This document shows positions 8,752 to 17,904 of a stretch of 64,000 nucleotides of DNA, piece by piece (position 1 is the first letter of the stretch; each line of letters opens with the position of its first letter). The stretch is from Paraflavitalea soli (GTDB lineage Bacteria > Bacteroidota > Bacteroidia > Chitinophagales > Chitinophagaceae): positions 2,112,546 to 2,176,545 of the forward strand of contig NZ_CP032157.1 in assembly GCF_003555545.1 (NCBI RefSeq). Direction: 5' to 3'. The translations under genes and the position numbers were made by a program. The notes under the pieces were generated by a model. That model ran no database searches. It was not told the origin of the DNA and saw only the letters and a program-made list of their open reading frames with translations.

Positions 8752-10922
8752 GTAACACCCACGATATCAGCCGACGGAAATTCTTGCAGACCACCAGCGT
8801 CTTTGCAGGTGGCTTATTGATCCCCTTTTTTGTGCCCGCAGGCGTTAAGCGCATGGGGCTTTTTAATGCCCCGGCAGATGCCAGCGCGATTGCTTTTGCA
8901 CCCAATGCCTACCTGGGCATTGCCAAAGACAATACCATTCATATTATACTGGCCCATGTGGAAATGGGACAAGGCATCTGGACCACCCTGCCCATGATGA
9001 TCGCCGATGAACTGGATTGCGACTGGAATAAGATCAAAGTAGGCCATGCCCCGCCCGGAGCGCCTTATTTCCATACTGCATTTGGTATACAAATAACCGG
9101 TGGCTCTTCCACCACCTGGTCTGAATTTGACCGTTACCGCCAGGCAGGCGCCACAGCACGGGCTTTACTGGTAACAGCCGCGGCGCAACGGCTGGGCGTT
9201 CAACCCGAAGATTGTAAAACCGGGGATGGCTTTGTGATAGCAGGCAATAAAAAGCTCAGCTATGGAGAAGTGGCCGAAGCGGCCGCCCAGCTTCCGCCAC
9301 CGGCCAACGTGCCATTAAAACCGGCCAGTGAATGGAAATACATCGGTAAAGGGGCCCGGCGACTGGATACACCCGAAAAGATCAATGGGCAGGCTAAGTT
9401 TGGCATGGATGTACAATTTCCCGGATTACTCACCGCCCTGGTAGCCCGCCCGCCGGTATTTGGCGGCAAGGTTAGATCTTTCGATGCCACTAAGACGAAA
9501 ACTATTCCTGGTGTAAGACAAGTATTGAAGGTACCGTCGGGCGTTGCTGTCATCGCCGATCATTACTGGGCAGCCAAACAAGGACGTGATGCACTCAAAG
9601 TAGAATGGGATATTGATCCGGCCCTGGCCATAAACAGCCAGCAACAGTGGGCTGATTATCGTGCGATGACTACCAGCAAAGGAGCTGTTGCTGCTCAGGC
9701 AGGCAATGTGACAGCAGCCTTGCCGAAAGCTGCCACCACTATTGATGTCGAATATACCCTGCCTTACCTGGCACACGCCCCCATGGAGCCCCTGAATTGT
9801 ACAGTTAAGATCACCGGCGACAAATGCGAAATATGGACCGGCACCCAATGGCCGGGCATTGACCAGGCCAATGCGGCGAAAATACTGGGATGGAATCCCG
9901 GGCAGGTAGAGGTCCATACCGTATTCCTGGGTGGCGGCTTTGGCCGGCGGGCAACGGCCCCCTCCGATTTTGTAATAGAAGCAGTAGCAGTTGCCAGGGC
10001 CAGCGGCAAACCCGTTAAGACTGTCTGGACCCGTGAAGATGATATCCGCGGCGGCTATTACCGGCCGGCTTTCCTGCACCGGGTGCGCATAGGTTTGGGC
10101 ACTGATAAGAAACCCATGGCCTGGCACCACAGCATTGTAGGTCAATCCATCCTCGCAGGAACGCCTTTCGCAGCAGGCATCAAAGACGGCATTGACAATG
10201 CCTCTGTGGAAGGCGTGAATGATTCTCCTTACATGGCCCATATTCCCGACCATTTGGTGGAACTGCATTCTCCACAGAATAAAATACCTGTACTGTGGTG
10301 GCGCTCCGTAGGACATACCCATACTGCTTTTGTGATGGAAACGATGATCGATGAGCTGGCGCATGCTGCCGGACAAGACCCCGTTGAATACCGGCGGACC
10401 TTGCTGCAAAAGCATCCCCGCCACCTGTCGGCATTGAACCTGGCAGCTGAAAAAGCTGGTTGGGGTACCCCATTGCCTGCGGGTCATTTCAGGGGTATAG
10501 CCGTGCATGAATCTTTTGGCAGTGCAGTAGCGCAGGTAGCTGAGGTGTCGGTAGACAAAGGAACTGTGCGCGTGCACAGGGTCACCTGTGCTATTGACTG
10601 CGGCCTCGCCGTTAATCCGGACGGAGTAGCCGCACAGATGGAAAGCGGGATCATATTCGGTCTTACAGCCCTGCTGTATGGCAATATCACCCTCGAAAAA
10701 GGGCGGGTGCAGCAACGCAACTTCCATGATTACCGCATGCTGCGCATGCATGAAACACCGGTGATAGAAGTACACATTGTACCCAGTACCGAAAAGATGG
10801 GCGGGGCCGGAGAGCCGGGTGTGCCTCCTGTTGCACCGGCGGTGGTGAATGCCTTGTTTGCCGCCACCGGTAAGCGCATAAGGAACTTACCCCTGCAGCC
10901 CGAAAACCTGGCCGGGGCCTGA
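8748..10922 (+). CDS. molybdopterin-binding catalytic subunit of a periplasmic aldehyde/isoquinoline-type oxidoreductase (IorB type)
   Basis: This 724-residue subunit carries the molybdenum-cytosine-dinucleotide active site. The N-terminus has a twin-arginine signal ([15 protein letters not shown], residues 8-22), so the folded enzyme is exported to the periplasm. The family motif GGGFGRRA lies near residue 395, and [16 protein letters not shown] near the C-terminus fits the loop with the conserved active-site Glu. The split-domain, Tat-exported architecture is that of IorB-type enzymes rather than cytoplasmic xanthine dehydrogenase. The upstream gene supplies the iron-sulphur subunit and the downstream gene a c-type cytochrome, so electrons probably leave through heme. 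No molybdenum cofactor maturation gene lies nearby. Confidence 0.93.
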   Translation: MSNTHDISRRKFLQTTSVFAGGLLIPFFVPAGVKRMGLFNAPADASAIAFAPNAYLGIAKDNTIHIILAHVEMGQGIWTTLPMMIADELDCDWNKIKVGHAPPGAPYFHTAFGIQITGGSSTTWSEFDRYRQAGATARALLVTAAAQRLGVQPEDCKTGDGFVIAGNKKLSYGEVAEAAAQLPPPANVPLKPASEWKYIGKGARRLDTPEKINGQAKFGMDVQFPGLLTALVARPPVFGGKVRSFDATKTKTIPGVRQVLKVPSGVAVIADHYWAAKQGRDALKVEWDIDPALAINSQQQWADYRAMTTSKGAVAAQAGNVTAALPKAATTIDVEYTLPYLAHAPMEPLNCTVKITGDKCEIWTGTQWPGIDQANAAKILGWNPGQVEVHTVFLGGGFGRRATAPSDFVIEAVAVARASGKPVKTVWTREDDIRGGYYRPAFLHRVRIGLGTDKKPMAWHHSIVGQSILAGTPFAAGIKDGIDNASVEGVNDSPYMAHIPDHLVELHSPQNKIPVLWWRSVGHTHTAFVMETMIDELAHAAGQDPVEYRRTLLQKHPRHLSALNLAAEKAGWGTPLPAGHFRGIAVHESFGSAVAQVAEVSVDKGTVRVHRVTCAIDCGLAVNPDGVAAQMESGIIFGLTALLYGNITLEKGRVQQRNFHDYRMLRMHETPVIEVHIVPSTEKMGGAGEPGVPPVAPAVVNALFAATGKRIRNLPLQPENLAGA

Positions 10923-10930
10923 TCTATCCA

Positions 10931-11608
10931 ATGATGAAAACAGCAAACATGCAACAAACAAACCATCGCAGGCCGCACCGGCCAAAGCTATTTATACTGT
11001 ATACCGTATGCCTGGCAGCAGCACTCTCCATAGCAGCCGTCAGTATCCATCCACCCGGTAAAAAAGGGTCCGGTAAAGCAATAGCGCCTGTAACACATAA
11101 GACGCCCGGCGCAACCATAGATAGCCTCGCTTCCGCAGCTGCTTTCCAGGCTGTATACAAAGTATTGATGAGCCCCCGCTGTATGAATTGTCACCCCAAA
11201 GGCTATAGTCCCTTACAGGGCGATGACAGCCACCCCCACACGATGGATGTTACCCGCGGGCCTGATGGCAAAGGCGTATATGCCCTGAAATGCGCCAACT
11301 GTCACCAAACCACCAATACGCCAGGATTGAACATGCCGCCGGGCAACCCTGCCTGGCACCTGCCACCGGCGGATATGCCCATGGTATTTGAAGGTAAATC
11401 CCCGCGGGAACTGGCCCTGCAGTTGAAAGATCCCAATAAGAATGGTCATAAAACATTGCAGCAACTGATCACCCATGTATCGAAAGACGCCCTGGTATTG
11501 TGGGGATGGGCGCCGGGTGATGGGAGAACCAAACCTCCTTTGGATCATGCGCAATTCGTTGCGCAATTTCGGGAATGGGTGGCAAAAGGAGCGGTAGTTC
11601 CTGATTGA
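10931..11608 (+). CDS. membrane-anchored di-heme c-type cytochrome, electron acceptor of the hydroxylase
   Basis: A 225-residue protein with an N-terminal membrane segment (about 19-39, LFILYTVCLAAALSIAAVSI) and two heme-binding motifs, CMNCH (84-88) and CANCH (121-125). The arrangement resembles the small cytochrome-like partner often found beside IorAB. It begins 8 bases after the catalytic subunit, making a three-gene operon whose product set forms an electron path: Mo site to 2Fe-2S clusters to hemes. I cannot name distal Met or His ligands with certainty; HPHTMDVTRG and MPPGNPAWHLPPADMPM offer candidates. The start could be the second Met. Confidence 0.8.
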   Translation: MMKTANMQQTNHRRPHRPKLFILYTVCLAAALSIAAVSIHPPGKKGSGKAIAPVTHKTPGATIDSLASAAAFQAVYKVLMSPRCMNCHPKGYSPLQGDDSHPHTMDVTRGPDGKGVYALKCANCHQTTNTPGLNMPPGNPAWHLPPADMPMVFEGKSPRELALQLKDPNKNGHKTLQQLITHVSKDALVLWGWAPGDGRTKPPLDHAQFVAQFREWVAKGAVVPD

Positions 11609-11644
11609 TCCCTTATCTTTATTGCCACACATTTTCAACCACAT

Positions 11645-12448
11645 ATGAAATCCTCCTTTTTTGTTCTGCTCCTTGCCCTGGTTGTTTGCGCCGGTTGTAA
11701 GACCACCAAAACCAGTACCGACGGCGCTAAATGGATATCCCTCTTTAATGGCAAAGACCTCAACGACTGGTTTGTGAAGATCCAGCACCATGAAGTAGGT
11801 GACAATTTTGGCAATACCTTCCGCATAGAGGACAGCATGATCCGCGTAAAGTATGACCAGTATGGCGATTTCAACGACCAGTTTGGTCACCTCTATTATA
11901 AAATACCCTTTTCTTATTATCACCTCAAACTGGAATACCGCTTTGTAGGTGAACTCCAAAAGGGCGCACCCGATTATACCCTGCGCAACAGCGGTGTGAT
12001 GTATCATTCACAGGATCCACGCACCATGCCCAAAGAACAGGACTGGCCCATCTCCATCGAAATGCAATTCCTCGGCGGATTGGGCGATGGCAAACCAAGA
12101 AGCACCGGCAATATGTGTTCACCCGGCACACATATCGTGTACCAGGGCAAACTGGATACCCGCCATTGTATCAACTCCACGTCCAAAACCTATGATGGCG
12201 ATCAGTGGGTGCGTGCCGAACTGATCGTGCTGGGCGATTCGCTGATCACCCATATTATCAATGGCGATACCGTGATGCAATATTCCAAACCCCAGATAGG
12301 TGGTCCCGTAGTCAACCGGTACGATCCGGCCATCAAGCAGGATGGTAAACTATTGAACAGCGGCTTTATAGCCCTGCAAAGTGAAGGACAGCCCGTAGAT
12401 TTCAGGAGGATTCAGCTATTGGACCTTTCTGCAACCAAGCCTCGTTAG
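11645..12448 (+). CDS. DUF1080 (3-keto-disaccharide hydrolase-like) lipoprotein
   Basis: A 267-residue lipoprotein: the signal ends VVCAGC at about residues 14-19. The rest is a concanavalin-like DUF1080 domain, recognisable by WISLFNGKDLNDWFVKI near 30-47, by YHLKLEYRF, by SGVMYHSQDP, and by the closing GFIALQSEGQPVDFRRIQLL. Family members include 3-keto-glycoside hydrolases and related sugar-binding proteins. No 3-keto-glucose oxidoreductase gene is adjacent, so activity is uncertain. It lies 36 bases downstream of the cytochrome gene and overlaps the convergent reductase gene by four bases at the stop codons. Confidence 0.85.
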   Translation: MKSSFFVLLLALVVCAGCKTTKTSTDGAKWISLFNGKDLNDWFVKIQHHEVGDNFGNTFRIEDSMIRVKYDQYGDFNDQFGHLYYKIPFSYYHLKLEYRFVGELQKGAPDYTLRNSGVMYHSQDPRTMPKEQDWPISIEMQFLGGLGDGKPRSTGNMCSPGTHIVYQGKLDTRHCINSTSKTYDGDQWVRAELIVLGDSLITHIINGDTVMQYSKPQIGGPVVNRYDPAIKQDGKLLNSGFIALQSEGQPVDFRRIQLLDLSATKPR

Positions 12449-13032
12449 GGGCTGACATAGGTCAGCACCGTTACCCCACAATCAAATGGCTGTGTATTGA
12501 CCAGGCGCAGGTTCAACTTCGATGCAGGGTCCTTAAAGATAGACAGGCCACTGCCAAGCACAACCGGATTCACGAATAAATGAAACTCATCGATCAGCCC
12601 TGCTTCTACCAGGGATGAGACGAAGCTGGCCCCGCCATATACGACCAGGTCCTTCCCGGGCTGCTTCTTCAATGCATTGACCTCCGTGGCCAGATCGCCT
12701 TTGGCCAGACGGGTGTTATCCCAGGTAGATTGACTGAGTGTTTTGGTAAACACGACTTTGGAAGCATCGGTAATCGCTTTCGCAAACGGGTATTGAGGAT
12801 CGACGGTATTGGCTGCTACCCTGCCCCAATGCCCGATAAAACCTTCCTGTGCCATTTTCCGGCTCAGCAATACCGTATCAATAGTATCATGGAATTGAAT
12901 GAAATGTTTCCGCAATGCCTCATCCCAGGTCCACTCAGGCCCCCAGTTCCATACCAGCCAATCCGTTCTATCCTTGAGATCGCCTACAAAACCATCCACC
13001 GAGGTTTGCATCTGTAGCTTCAATTTTTTCAT
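12445..13032 (-). CDS. RibD C-terminal / dihydrofolate-reductase-like protein
   Basis: A 195-residue cytoplasmic protein of the RibD-C/DHFR-like fold, a group of NAD(P)H-dependent reductases mostly without known substrates. Visible features are the N-terminal strand MKKLKLQMQTSVDGFVGD, a middle segment KVVFTKTL, and the nucleotide-binding stretch GKDLVVYGGASFVSSLVEAG. A TTG two codons upstream is possible, but the ATG at 13032 fits the family start better. It overlaps the DUF1080 gene tail to tail by four bases. A dyad and a Bacteroidota -7 box lie directly upstream. True folate activity is unlikely for this subgroup. Confidence 0.85.
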   Translation of the reverse strand: MKKLKLQMQTSVDGFVGDLKDRTDWLVWNWGPEWTWDEALRKHFIQFHDTIDTVLLSRKMAQEGFIGHWGRVAANTVDPQYPFAKAITDASKVVFTKTLSQSTWDNTRLAKGDLATEVNALKKQPGKDLVVYGGASFVSSLVEAGLIDEFHLFVNPVVLGSGLSIFKDPASKLNLRLVNTQPFDCGVTVLTYVSP

Positions 13033-13058
13033 GGCCAACCGTTGTTTATTATTTCCAC

Positions 13059-13081
13059 CAAAAGTACCGGTAAGCCGGTAC
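13059..13081 (-). promoter_or_regulatory. possible -7 box and operator-like dyad of the DHFR-like gene
   Basis: On the reverse strand TACTTTTG (13066-13059) fits the Bacteroidota -7 consensus TAnnTTTG. It overlaps a 7-bp dyad, GTACCGG-TAAG-CCGGTAC, at 13064-13081. No good -33 TTG was found at normal spacing, which would suit an activated or repressed promoter. Inferred from pattern only. Confidence 0.35.
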
Positions 13082-13176
13082 TGCCGGGGGGTGTTAACAC
13101 GACTTTAGACAGGGGTATTTGCGTCATGTGTCACTTTTACATACAAACTATACAAAAGAAATAACTTTCAGAATAT

Positions 13177-13207
13177 TTTGAAAGTTTAATATAGTCTACT
13201 ACCTTTG
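13177..13207 (+). promoter_or_regulatory. Bacteroidota housekeeping-type promoter of the membrane protein pair
   Basis: TTTG (13177-13180) and TACCTTTG (13200-13207), separated by 19 bases, match the Bacteroidota -33/-7 consensus (TTTG ... TAnnTTTG). Transcription would begin near 13214, about 40 bases before the ATG at 13253. Confidence 0.6.
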
Positions 13208-13252
13208 TCTTGTCAACACGTTCTAATACCAACTACCTAAAATACACCTGGT

Positions 13253-13612
13253 ATGAACACCATCGCCTACATTCTCTACCTCTTCATTACTTATATCATT
13301 ACTGTGCGGGTGGGCTTTATTTTTTACCGCAATGGCCGTGTGTTTATCCTGGAGCTGCTGCACCGGGATGTACAGCTGACGGATTTTATCAACCGCATCT
13401 TACTCACCGGCTATTACCTGCTCAACCTGGGGTATGCCGCCCTGATGCTGCGTAGCTGGGATACCATCCATACCTGGACCGCCTTACTGCTCAGTATAGT
13501 AACCATGACGGGAAAGATCATGCTCACACTGGCCGTGATCCATTTTTGTAATATGACCGTCATCTATTTTTTCGGAAAAAGGAATAACCATTTTGTTAAC
13601 TCTAAAATATAG
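13253..13612 (+). CDS. small integral membrane protein, first of a paralogous pair
   Basis: A 119-residue protein with about three hydrophobic helices: 3-22, the segment around YYLLNLGYAALML, and WTALLLSIVTMTGKIMLTLA. I do not recognise a named family. It is clearly related to the next gene: both have a helix, then a (Y/F)(R/K)N(G/S)(R/K)VF(I/M)L(E/D) stretch, then a G(Y/F)YLLNLG(Y/F)A helix. The next gene starts five bases after this stop, and a strong promoter upstream and terminator downstream make a two-gene unit. Function unknown; a heterodimer is a reasonable guess. Confidence 0.75.
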   Translation: MNTIAYILYLFITYIITVRVGFIFYRNGRVFILELLHRDVQLTDFINRILLTGYYLLNLGYAALMLRSWDTIHTWTALLLSIVTMTGKIMLTLAVIHFCNMTVIYFFGKRNNHFVNSKI

Positions 13613-13616
13613 TGAT

Positions 13617-14009
13617 ATGAACACCTCCTACAATTTCATGGCTTATCTTATCTACCTGCCCGTAGTCATTGTCCTTACCTGGTATGTAGCCCATACCCTG
13701 TTCAAGAACAGTAAAGTATTTATGCTGGACATTTTCAATGGCAAGGCCGAGATCGCCGTAGCTACCAATAAGTTGTTTGAGACCGGTTTCTACCTGCTCA
13801 ACCTGGGCTTTGCGTTCTGGGTAATGGAGATCACCAATGATATATTGGCCACCCGCAGTATGCTCGAGATACTGAGCGCCAAGATCGGCGGCTATTGTAT
13901 TTACCTTGGCATCAGCCTGTTCTTCAACCTCTACCTCTTTTTCCGGGGCCGCAGGATCTCGAAAGAGAAGTCAAGACAGGTAACACAGGTACCCATTCCC
14001 CAGGCATAG
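13617..14009 (+). CDS. small integral membrane protein, second of the pair
   Basis: A 130-residue membrane protein starting at the ATG at 13617. An upstream in-frame TTG at 13593 would overlap the first gene and is less likely. Hydrophobic helices lie at about 7-27, around FYLLNLGFAFWVM, and around IGGYCIYLGISLFFNLYLFF. The C-terminus is basic (RGRRISKEKSR) and presumably cytoplasmic. Shared motifs with the preceding protein (KVFMLDIFNG versus RVFILELLHR; GFYLLNLGFA versus GYYLLNLGYA) show tandem duplication. No function is known to me. Confidence 0.75.
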   Translation: MNTSYNFMAYLIYLPVVIVLTWYVAHTLFKNSKVFMLDIFNGKAEIAVATNKLFETGFYLLNLGFAFWVMEITNDILATRSMLEILSAKIGGYCIYLGISLFFNLYLFFRGRRISKEKSRQVTQVPIPQA

Positions 14010-14018
14010 TCTGAATAT

Positions 14019-14059
14019 AAATGCAATAAGGGATTACCTGTATCCCTTATTGCATTTTT
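14019..14059 (+). terminator. strong intrinsic terminator
   Basis: AAATGCAATAAGGGAT (14019-14034) pairs perfectly with ATCCCTTATTGCATTT (14042-14057) around a 7-base loop, and the hairpin runs into TTTTTG. It lies directly after the small membrane protein pair. Confidence 0.85.
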
Positions 14060-14066
14060 GCCTTTC

Positions 14067-14100
14067 GCTCGCAGCTCGTAGCTCAAAGCTCGCAGCTGAC
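14067..14100. repeat. AGCTCGCAGC dispersed repeat, copy 1
   Basis: GCTCGCAGCTCGTAGCTC followed by AAAGCTCGCAGCTGAC. The same motif recurs at 20598-20695, 25584-25610 and 31519-31552. Confidence 0.7.
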
Positions 14101-14254
14101 CTTTTGATCCACATCAAAAAAACCGCCATAGCAGGCAGTAAACGGCAATTAACACACGCACCTGATAATAGTTAAAAGCTACTTTCGTTTGTATATAAGC
14201 GAAGCCAGGTAAGCAACGGGGTTCGCCAACCTGCTATCCTTAACCTTTTGTCCT

Positions 14255-14596
14255 ATGAAAAAGTATTACCTGTACAATGGCAGCCGCCAATACGGGCCTT
14301 TTAGTTATGCCGAGCTCAAACACCAGCACCTGCTCCGCAGCACACCCGTCTGGTATGAAGGGTTGAATGAATGGGTGCCGGCCGGTTCAGTAGAGGAACT
14401 CCAGGCCATCGTGCCGGCCGCCTGTCCCCCACCCTTTATTGTCTCCAATGCCGATACGGGAACCTCTCCCAGGCCCTTTCCCGGCCCCGCTACCTCACGT
14501 ATCAACACCCGGTTCCGCAACAGGGTATTGTTTATCTCCTGCCTCATTGTATGCCTGCTGGTAGTGCTAACAATTGTGGCTATTAGCTTATGGTAG
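14255..14596 (+). CDS. GYF_2 (DUF4339) domain protein with C-terminal membrane anchor
   Basis: A 113-residue protein. Residues 1-52 form a GYF_2 domain (KKYYLYNGSRQYGPFSYAEL, then PVWYEGLNEWVPAGSVEEL), a short module thought to bind proline-rich or membrane partners in bacteria. A proline-rich linker follows (about 55-85), then one transmembrane helix (about 89-112, VLFISCLIVCLLVVLTIVAI). Bacterial GYF_2 domains usually precede membrane domains such as RDD or DUF4870; here only a single helix remains. It is a stand-alone gene, with a long AT-rich spacer and no obvious operon partner. Confidence 0.8.
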   Translation: MKKYYLYNGSRQYGPFSYAELKHQHLLRSTPVWYEGLNEWVPAGSVEELQAIVPAACPPPFIVSNADTGTSPRPFPGPATSRINTRFRNRVLFISCLIVCLLVVLTIVAISLW

Positions 14597-14791
14597 GCCA
14601 TTTATAGCTCATTTTGGTGGATATCAGCAAATTACTTATTTTCACATTGGTTAATGTGTAAAATAAGTTATGAATATTCCGGGAACGTTTCTATATTAGC
14701 GCCCTTGATATTCTAACGTCCTTTTATCCTATCTGACCTCAGAATCCATCTCCTCCGCTGAACCGTATCTCCAACCACCAAAAATCAAGCT

Positions 14792-17209
14792 ATGCTTAAA
14801 CTCTACCCAAGCGTAAAGAGATGTGCTATTCTCTTGTTTAGTGCTTTTATTGCCTCACCAGCCTTCACGGCCACTTTTACAGTAACAAATACCAACAGCA
14901 GCGGTGCCGGCTCCCTGGCACAAGCCATTACGGATGCCAACAACAATGCCGGGCCCGACGATATTCAATTCAATATAGCAGGCGCCGGCCCCTTTACCAT
15001 CAACCTGGCAGCCGCATTGCCGGTTATCGGTGCAGGTGGTCTCACCATTAATGGCTATACACAAACAGGTGCGGTACAAGGCCTCATTGCCACCCGCACC
15101 ATTCAGATCAATATCAATGCAGCAGGCGCTGGCGGCAACGCTTTTACGATTGATGCTGACAATGTGACCATTGCCGGTTTAGCTATCTATAGTGCACCGG
15201 GATATGGTATCAAGGTCAATCCCAACGGCGTAGACAATGTAAACATCTGGGGTAACTATATTGGCACCAACAGTACCGGACTCGCAACCGGCCTGGGCAA
15301 TATTGCCGGCGGTATTGATGTAAACAATGGCAGCAGCTTCACTCCCTCCACCAATATTATTGTAGGTACAAATGGAGATGGCACCAATGATGCCAATGAA
15401 GGCAACCTGATCACCAGCAGCGCAAGTCCTACTACCAATAATGGCGATGGCGTATTGTTCTGGCGTTGCACCGGCAGCATCATTGCCGGCAATATCATCG
15501 GGCTGGATAAAAATGGTAGCGGTACAGGCTTTGGACACTCCAGGGATGGTGTAATTATTACCGTTTTTTCTACCAACAATACCATTGGCACCAATGGCAA
15601 TGGCACCAGTGACGCCCTCGAAAAAAACATTATCTGCGCCAACGCCGGTCGCGGCATATTGGTCGGCGCCAGCTCCAATAACAATGTGATCGCCGGAAAC
15701 TCCATTGGCATCGATGGTACCAATGGACCGGCAGGCAATGGTACACAAGGTATCGAGATCCTCAACAGCTCCAATAACCGCATTGGTACCGATGGTATCG
15801 GCGCCAATGGTGATGAAGGCAATGCGATTTCCGACAATGGCCAGGCCGGCATCCGGATCAACAGCGCCAGCTTCTTCGGCTTTGAAGCCTCCTCCAATGA
15901 CAATACCATTGCCGGTAATTTTATTGGGATCTTCGGTAACGGTGGCAATGGCATCGAGCTACTGGCTTCCTTTAGTCCTTTTACCGTCAATAACAATATT
16001 ATCGGGTCCAACCGTGATGGCACAGGGGATGTCGATGAAGGGAATACGATCATCAACAATACGCTGAACGGTATTTTTGCTTCCATGCCCGGTGCCGGCA
16101 CAGCCATTACCGGCAACAAGTTCTCCGGCAACGCTATTTATGACAATGGTTTGCTGGGTATTGACCTGGCGGGTGGCACAGAAGTCAGCGGCGTAACAGC
16201 CAATGACGATGGAGATGCTGACGCCGGCGCCAACGACCTGCTCAATGCGCCCGTGATCACTTCTATACAAATAGATGGCAGCGACGTCGTAATAACCGGA
16301 TACAGCCGCCCCAATAGTATCATTGAATTTTATATTCCCGATGCTGCTCCTACACCCAACCCCCTGCCCGGCGGTTTTACCAAAAGCTTTGGCCAGGGTG
16401 AGACTTATGTAACACGTGCACGCGAAGGAGCTACCTTCAATGGAATTACTGATACGGATGCAGGCACAGGCTCTTATACAGGTGCAGAGGAAGGTGTAGG
16501 CGGAGCTGGTACAATTACCGAGAATAAATTCAGCTTCCGTATTCCGCTTGCTTCGATACCTGTGACTATTACAGCCGGCACCCGGCTCACCTCCATTGCT
16601 TCCCTGAATCCTTTCGGCGCAGGCAGCACTTCCGAATTTGGCGGCGTTTCCGTAGCCTCCAACCTGCCTGTTCATTTCACTTCCTTCAACGGACGTGTAA
16701 AAGACGGCCAATCACTCCTCACCTGGACCACCGCCGAAGAACAGAACAACAGTTATTTTGAAGTACAGAAGAGCGCTAACGGCAGCACTTATACCAGCAT
16801 TGGAAAAGTAAGCCCCAAAGGCGGACACACCAATCAATACGAATTCACCGACGGATCAACCCTCGCCAGCATCAACTACTATCGCCTGAAGCAGGTAGAC
16901 CTCGACGGCAGGTTTATGTACAGCAAAGTACTGATCCTCAGAAACAACCTGGAGAAGTTCTCCGTAAAAGCTGGTCCTAATCCATTTGCAGGCAACATCA
17001 GCCTCTTCTACCAACTGGAAAAAGACGAAGCCCTCCAGATACGTTTGTATGACCAGGGCGGCCGTACCGTGAAGCAATACACTACACGTGGCGGAGCCGG
17101 TGTCAACACCTACAATATCACCGATCTCAACAACCTGCCCAAGGGCAATTATACCCTGGAGCTGACCGGCGAAACCGTGAAGCACAGGCAGCAGGTGATC
17201 AAACAATAA
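14792..17209 (+). CDS. secreted parallel beta-helix protein with T9SS sorting domain
   Basis: An 805-residue protein with a signal peptide (about 1-27). Residues about 60-450 are Asn/Gly-rich repeats built on patterns such as NNTIGTNGNGTSDA and NVIAGNSIGIDGTNG, the hallmark of a right-handed parallel beta-helix (CSLREA/pectate-lyase-like). A beta-sandwich region follows (about 480-620). The C-terminal 80 residues, from VKAGPNPFAGNISLFYQL to HRQQVIKQ, are a type A T9SS sorting domain, so the protein is exported by T9SS and attached to the surface or released. No catalytic triad could be identified. It is flanked by its own terminator. Confidence 0.9.
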   Translation: MLKLYPSVKRCAILLFSAFIASPAFTATFTVTNTNSSGAGSLAQAITDANNNAGPDDIQFNIAGAGPFTINLAAALPVIGAGGLTINGYTQTGAVQGLIATRTIQININAAGAGGNAFTIDADNVTIAGLAIYSAPGYGIKVNPNGVDNVNIWGNYIGTNSTGLATGLGNIAGGIDVNNGSSFTPSTNIIVGTNGDGTNDANEGNLITSSASPTTNNGDGVLFWRCTGSIIAGNIIGLDKNGSGTGFGHSRDGVIITVFSTNNTIGTNGNGTSDALEKNIICANAGRGILVGASSNNNVIAGNSIGIDGTNGPAGNGTQGIEILNSSNNRIGTDGIGANGDEGNAISDNGQAGIRINSASFFGFEASSNDNTIAGNFIGIFGNGGNGIELLASFSPFTVNNNIIGSNRDGTGDVDEGNTIINNTLNGIFASMPGAGTAITGNKFSGNAIYDNGLLGIDLAGGTEVSGVTANDDGDADAGANDLLNAPVITSIQIDGSDVVITGYSRPNSIIEFYIPDAAPTPNPLPGGFTKSFGQGETYVTRAREGATFNGITDTDAGTGSYTGAEEGVGGAGTITENKFSFRIPLASIPVTITAGTRLTSIASLNPFGAGSTSEFGGVSVASNLPVHFTSFNGRVKDGQSLLTWTTAEEQNNSYFEVQKSANGSTYTSIGKVSPKGGHTNQYEFTDGSTLASINYYRLKQVDLDGRFMYSKVLILRNNLEKFSVKAGPNPFAGNISLFYQLEKDEALQIRLYDQGGRTVKQYTTRGGAGVNTYNITDLNNLPKGNYTLELTGETVKHRQQVIKQ

Positions 17210-17234
17210 GATTTAACACTTATTAATATACTAT

Positions 17235-17260
17235 AAAGGCTCCCAATCCGGGAGCCTTTT
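17235..17260 (+). terminator. intrinsic terminator of the beta-helix gene
   Basis: AAAGGCTCCC (17235-17244) pairs with GGGAGCCTTT (17250-17259) around loop AATCC and runs into TTTTG. Confidence 0.85.
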
Positions 17261-17296
17261 GTATATTGGGACGGTAACCCCTTAACTAATAACAAT

Positions 17297-17806
17297 ATGA
17301 ATTCCTCTACCAAACTACTTTGCCTGGCAATTGCTATTGCCACCCTGTCCAGTTGTGCTTCCATCGTTAGTAAAAGTAATTGGCCCGTTACCTTTCATTC
17401 CAATCCCGTAGGCGCCAATATTACCATTACCAATAAAAAAGGTATTGAAGTGTATTCCGGTAAAACGCCTGCTACCATGAAATTGAAATCAGGCTCAGGC
17501 TTCTTTGGCAAAGAATCCTACACCGTAGTGCTCAATTTAGATGGCTATGAAGCCAAAACGCTCAAGCTCGATTGTAAACTGAACGGTTGGTATTTTGGCA
17601 ACATCCTGTTTGGAGGATTGATCGGCTTGCTCATTGTAGATCCCGCTACCGGCGCCATGTACAAGCTTGACAAAGATTTTATTGAAGAAACATTGAGCAA
17701 AGGCCCCGCTGCCACTACCCAGGCTACCGGCAACCAGCCTTCCCTGCAAATATTGAACAAAGACGAAGTGCCTGCCAGTTGGTCCAGCCACATGGTTAAG
17801 TTGTAA
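17297..17806 (+). CDS. PEGA-domain lipoprotein
   Basis: A 169-residue lipoprotein: the signal ends LSSC at about residues 17-20. Residues about 30-95 form a PEGA domain (VTFHSNPVGANITITNKKGI, GKTPATMKLKSGSGFFG, VVLNLDGYEAKTLKL). A short glycine-rich hydrophobic stretch follows (about 102-115, FGNILFGGLIGLLIVDPATG), as in many PEGA lipoproteins of the cell surface. The role is unknown; PEGA domains are often tied to S-layer or envelope structures. It is a single gene with its own terminator, convergent with the mannan locus. Confidence 0.85.
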   Translation: MNSSTKLLCLAIAIATLSSCASIVSKSNWPVTFHSNPVGANITITNKKGIEVYSGKTPATMKLKSGSGFFGKESYTVVLNLDGYEAKTLKLDCKLNGWYFGNILFGGLIGLLIVDPATGAMYKLDKDFIEETLSKGPAATTQATGNQPSLQILNKDEVPASWSSHMVKL

Positions 17807-17830
17807 CCTGAATGCTGTTTGAAAAATACT

Positions 17831-17866
17831 AAAGGCTGCCTGAACATTGATTCTGGCAGCCTTTTG
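17831..17866 (+). terminator. intrinsic terminator of the PEGA lipoprotein gene
   Basis: AAAGGCTGCC (17831-17840) pairs with GGCAGCCTTT (17855-17864) and runs into TTTTGC. It sits between convergent genes. Confidence 0.8.
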
Positions 17867-17904
17867 CTATATCAGCGACTTATTGCCGATTGCCGACTGC
17901 CGAT

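Noticed and set aside
9426-10775. 449-codon reverse-strand frame opposite the molybdopterin subunit
   Set aside because: Cys/His/Pro-rich translation typical of an antisense shadow of a long real gene.
15256-16131. 291-codon reverse-strand frame opposite the beta-helix gene
   Set aside because: Low-complexity Leu/Pro/Val shadow created by the repeats of the real gene.
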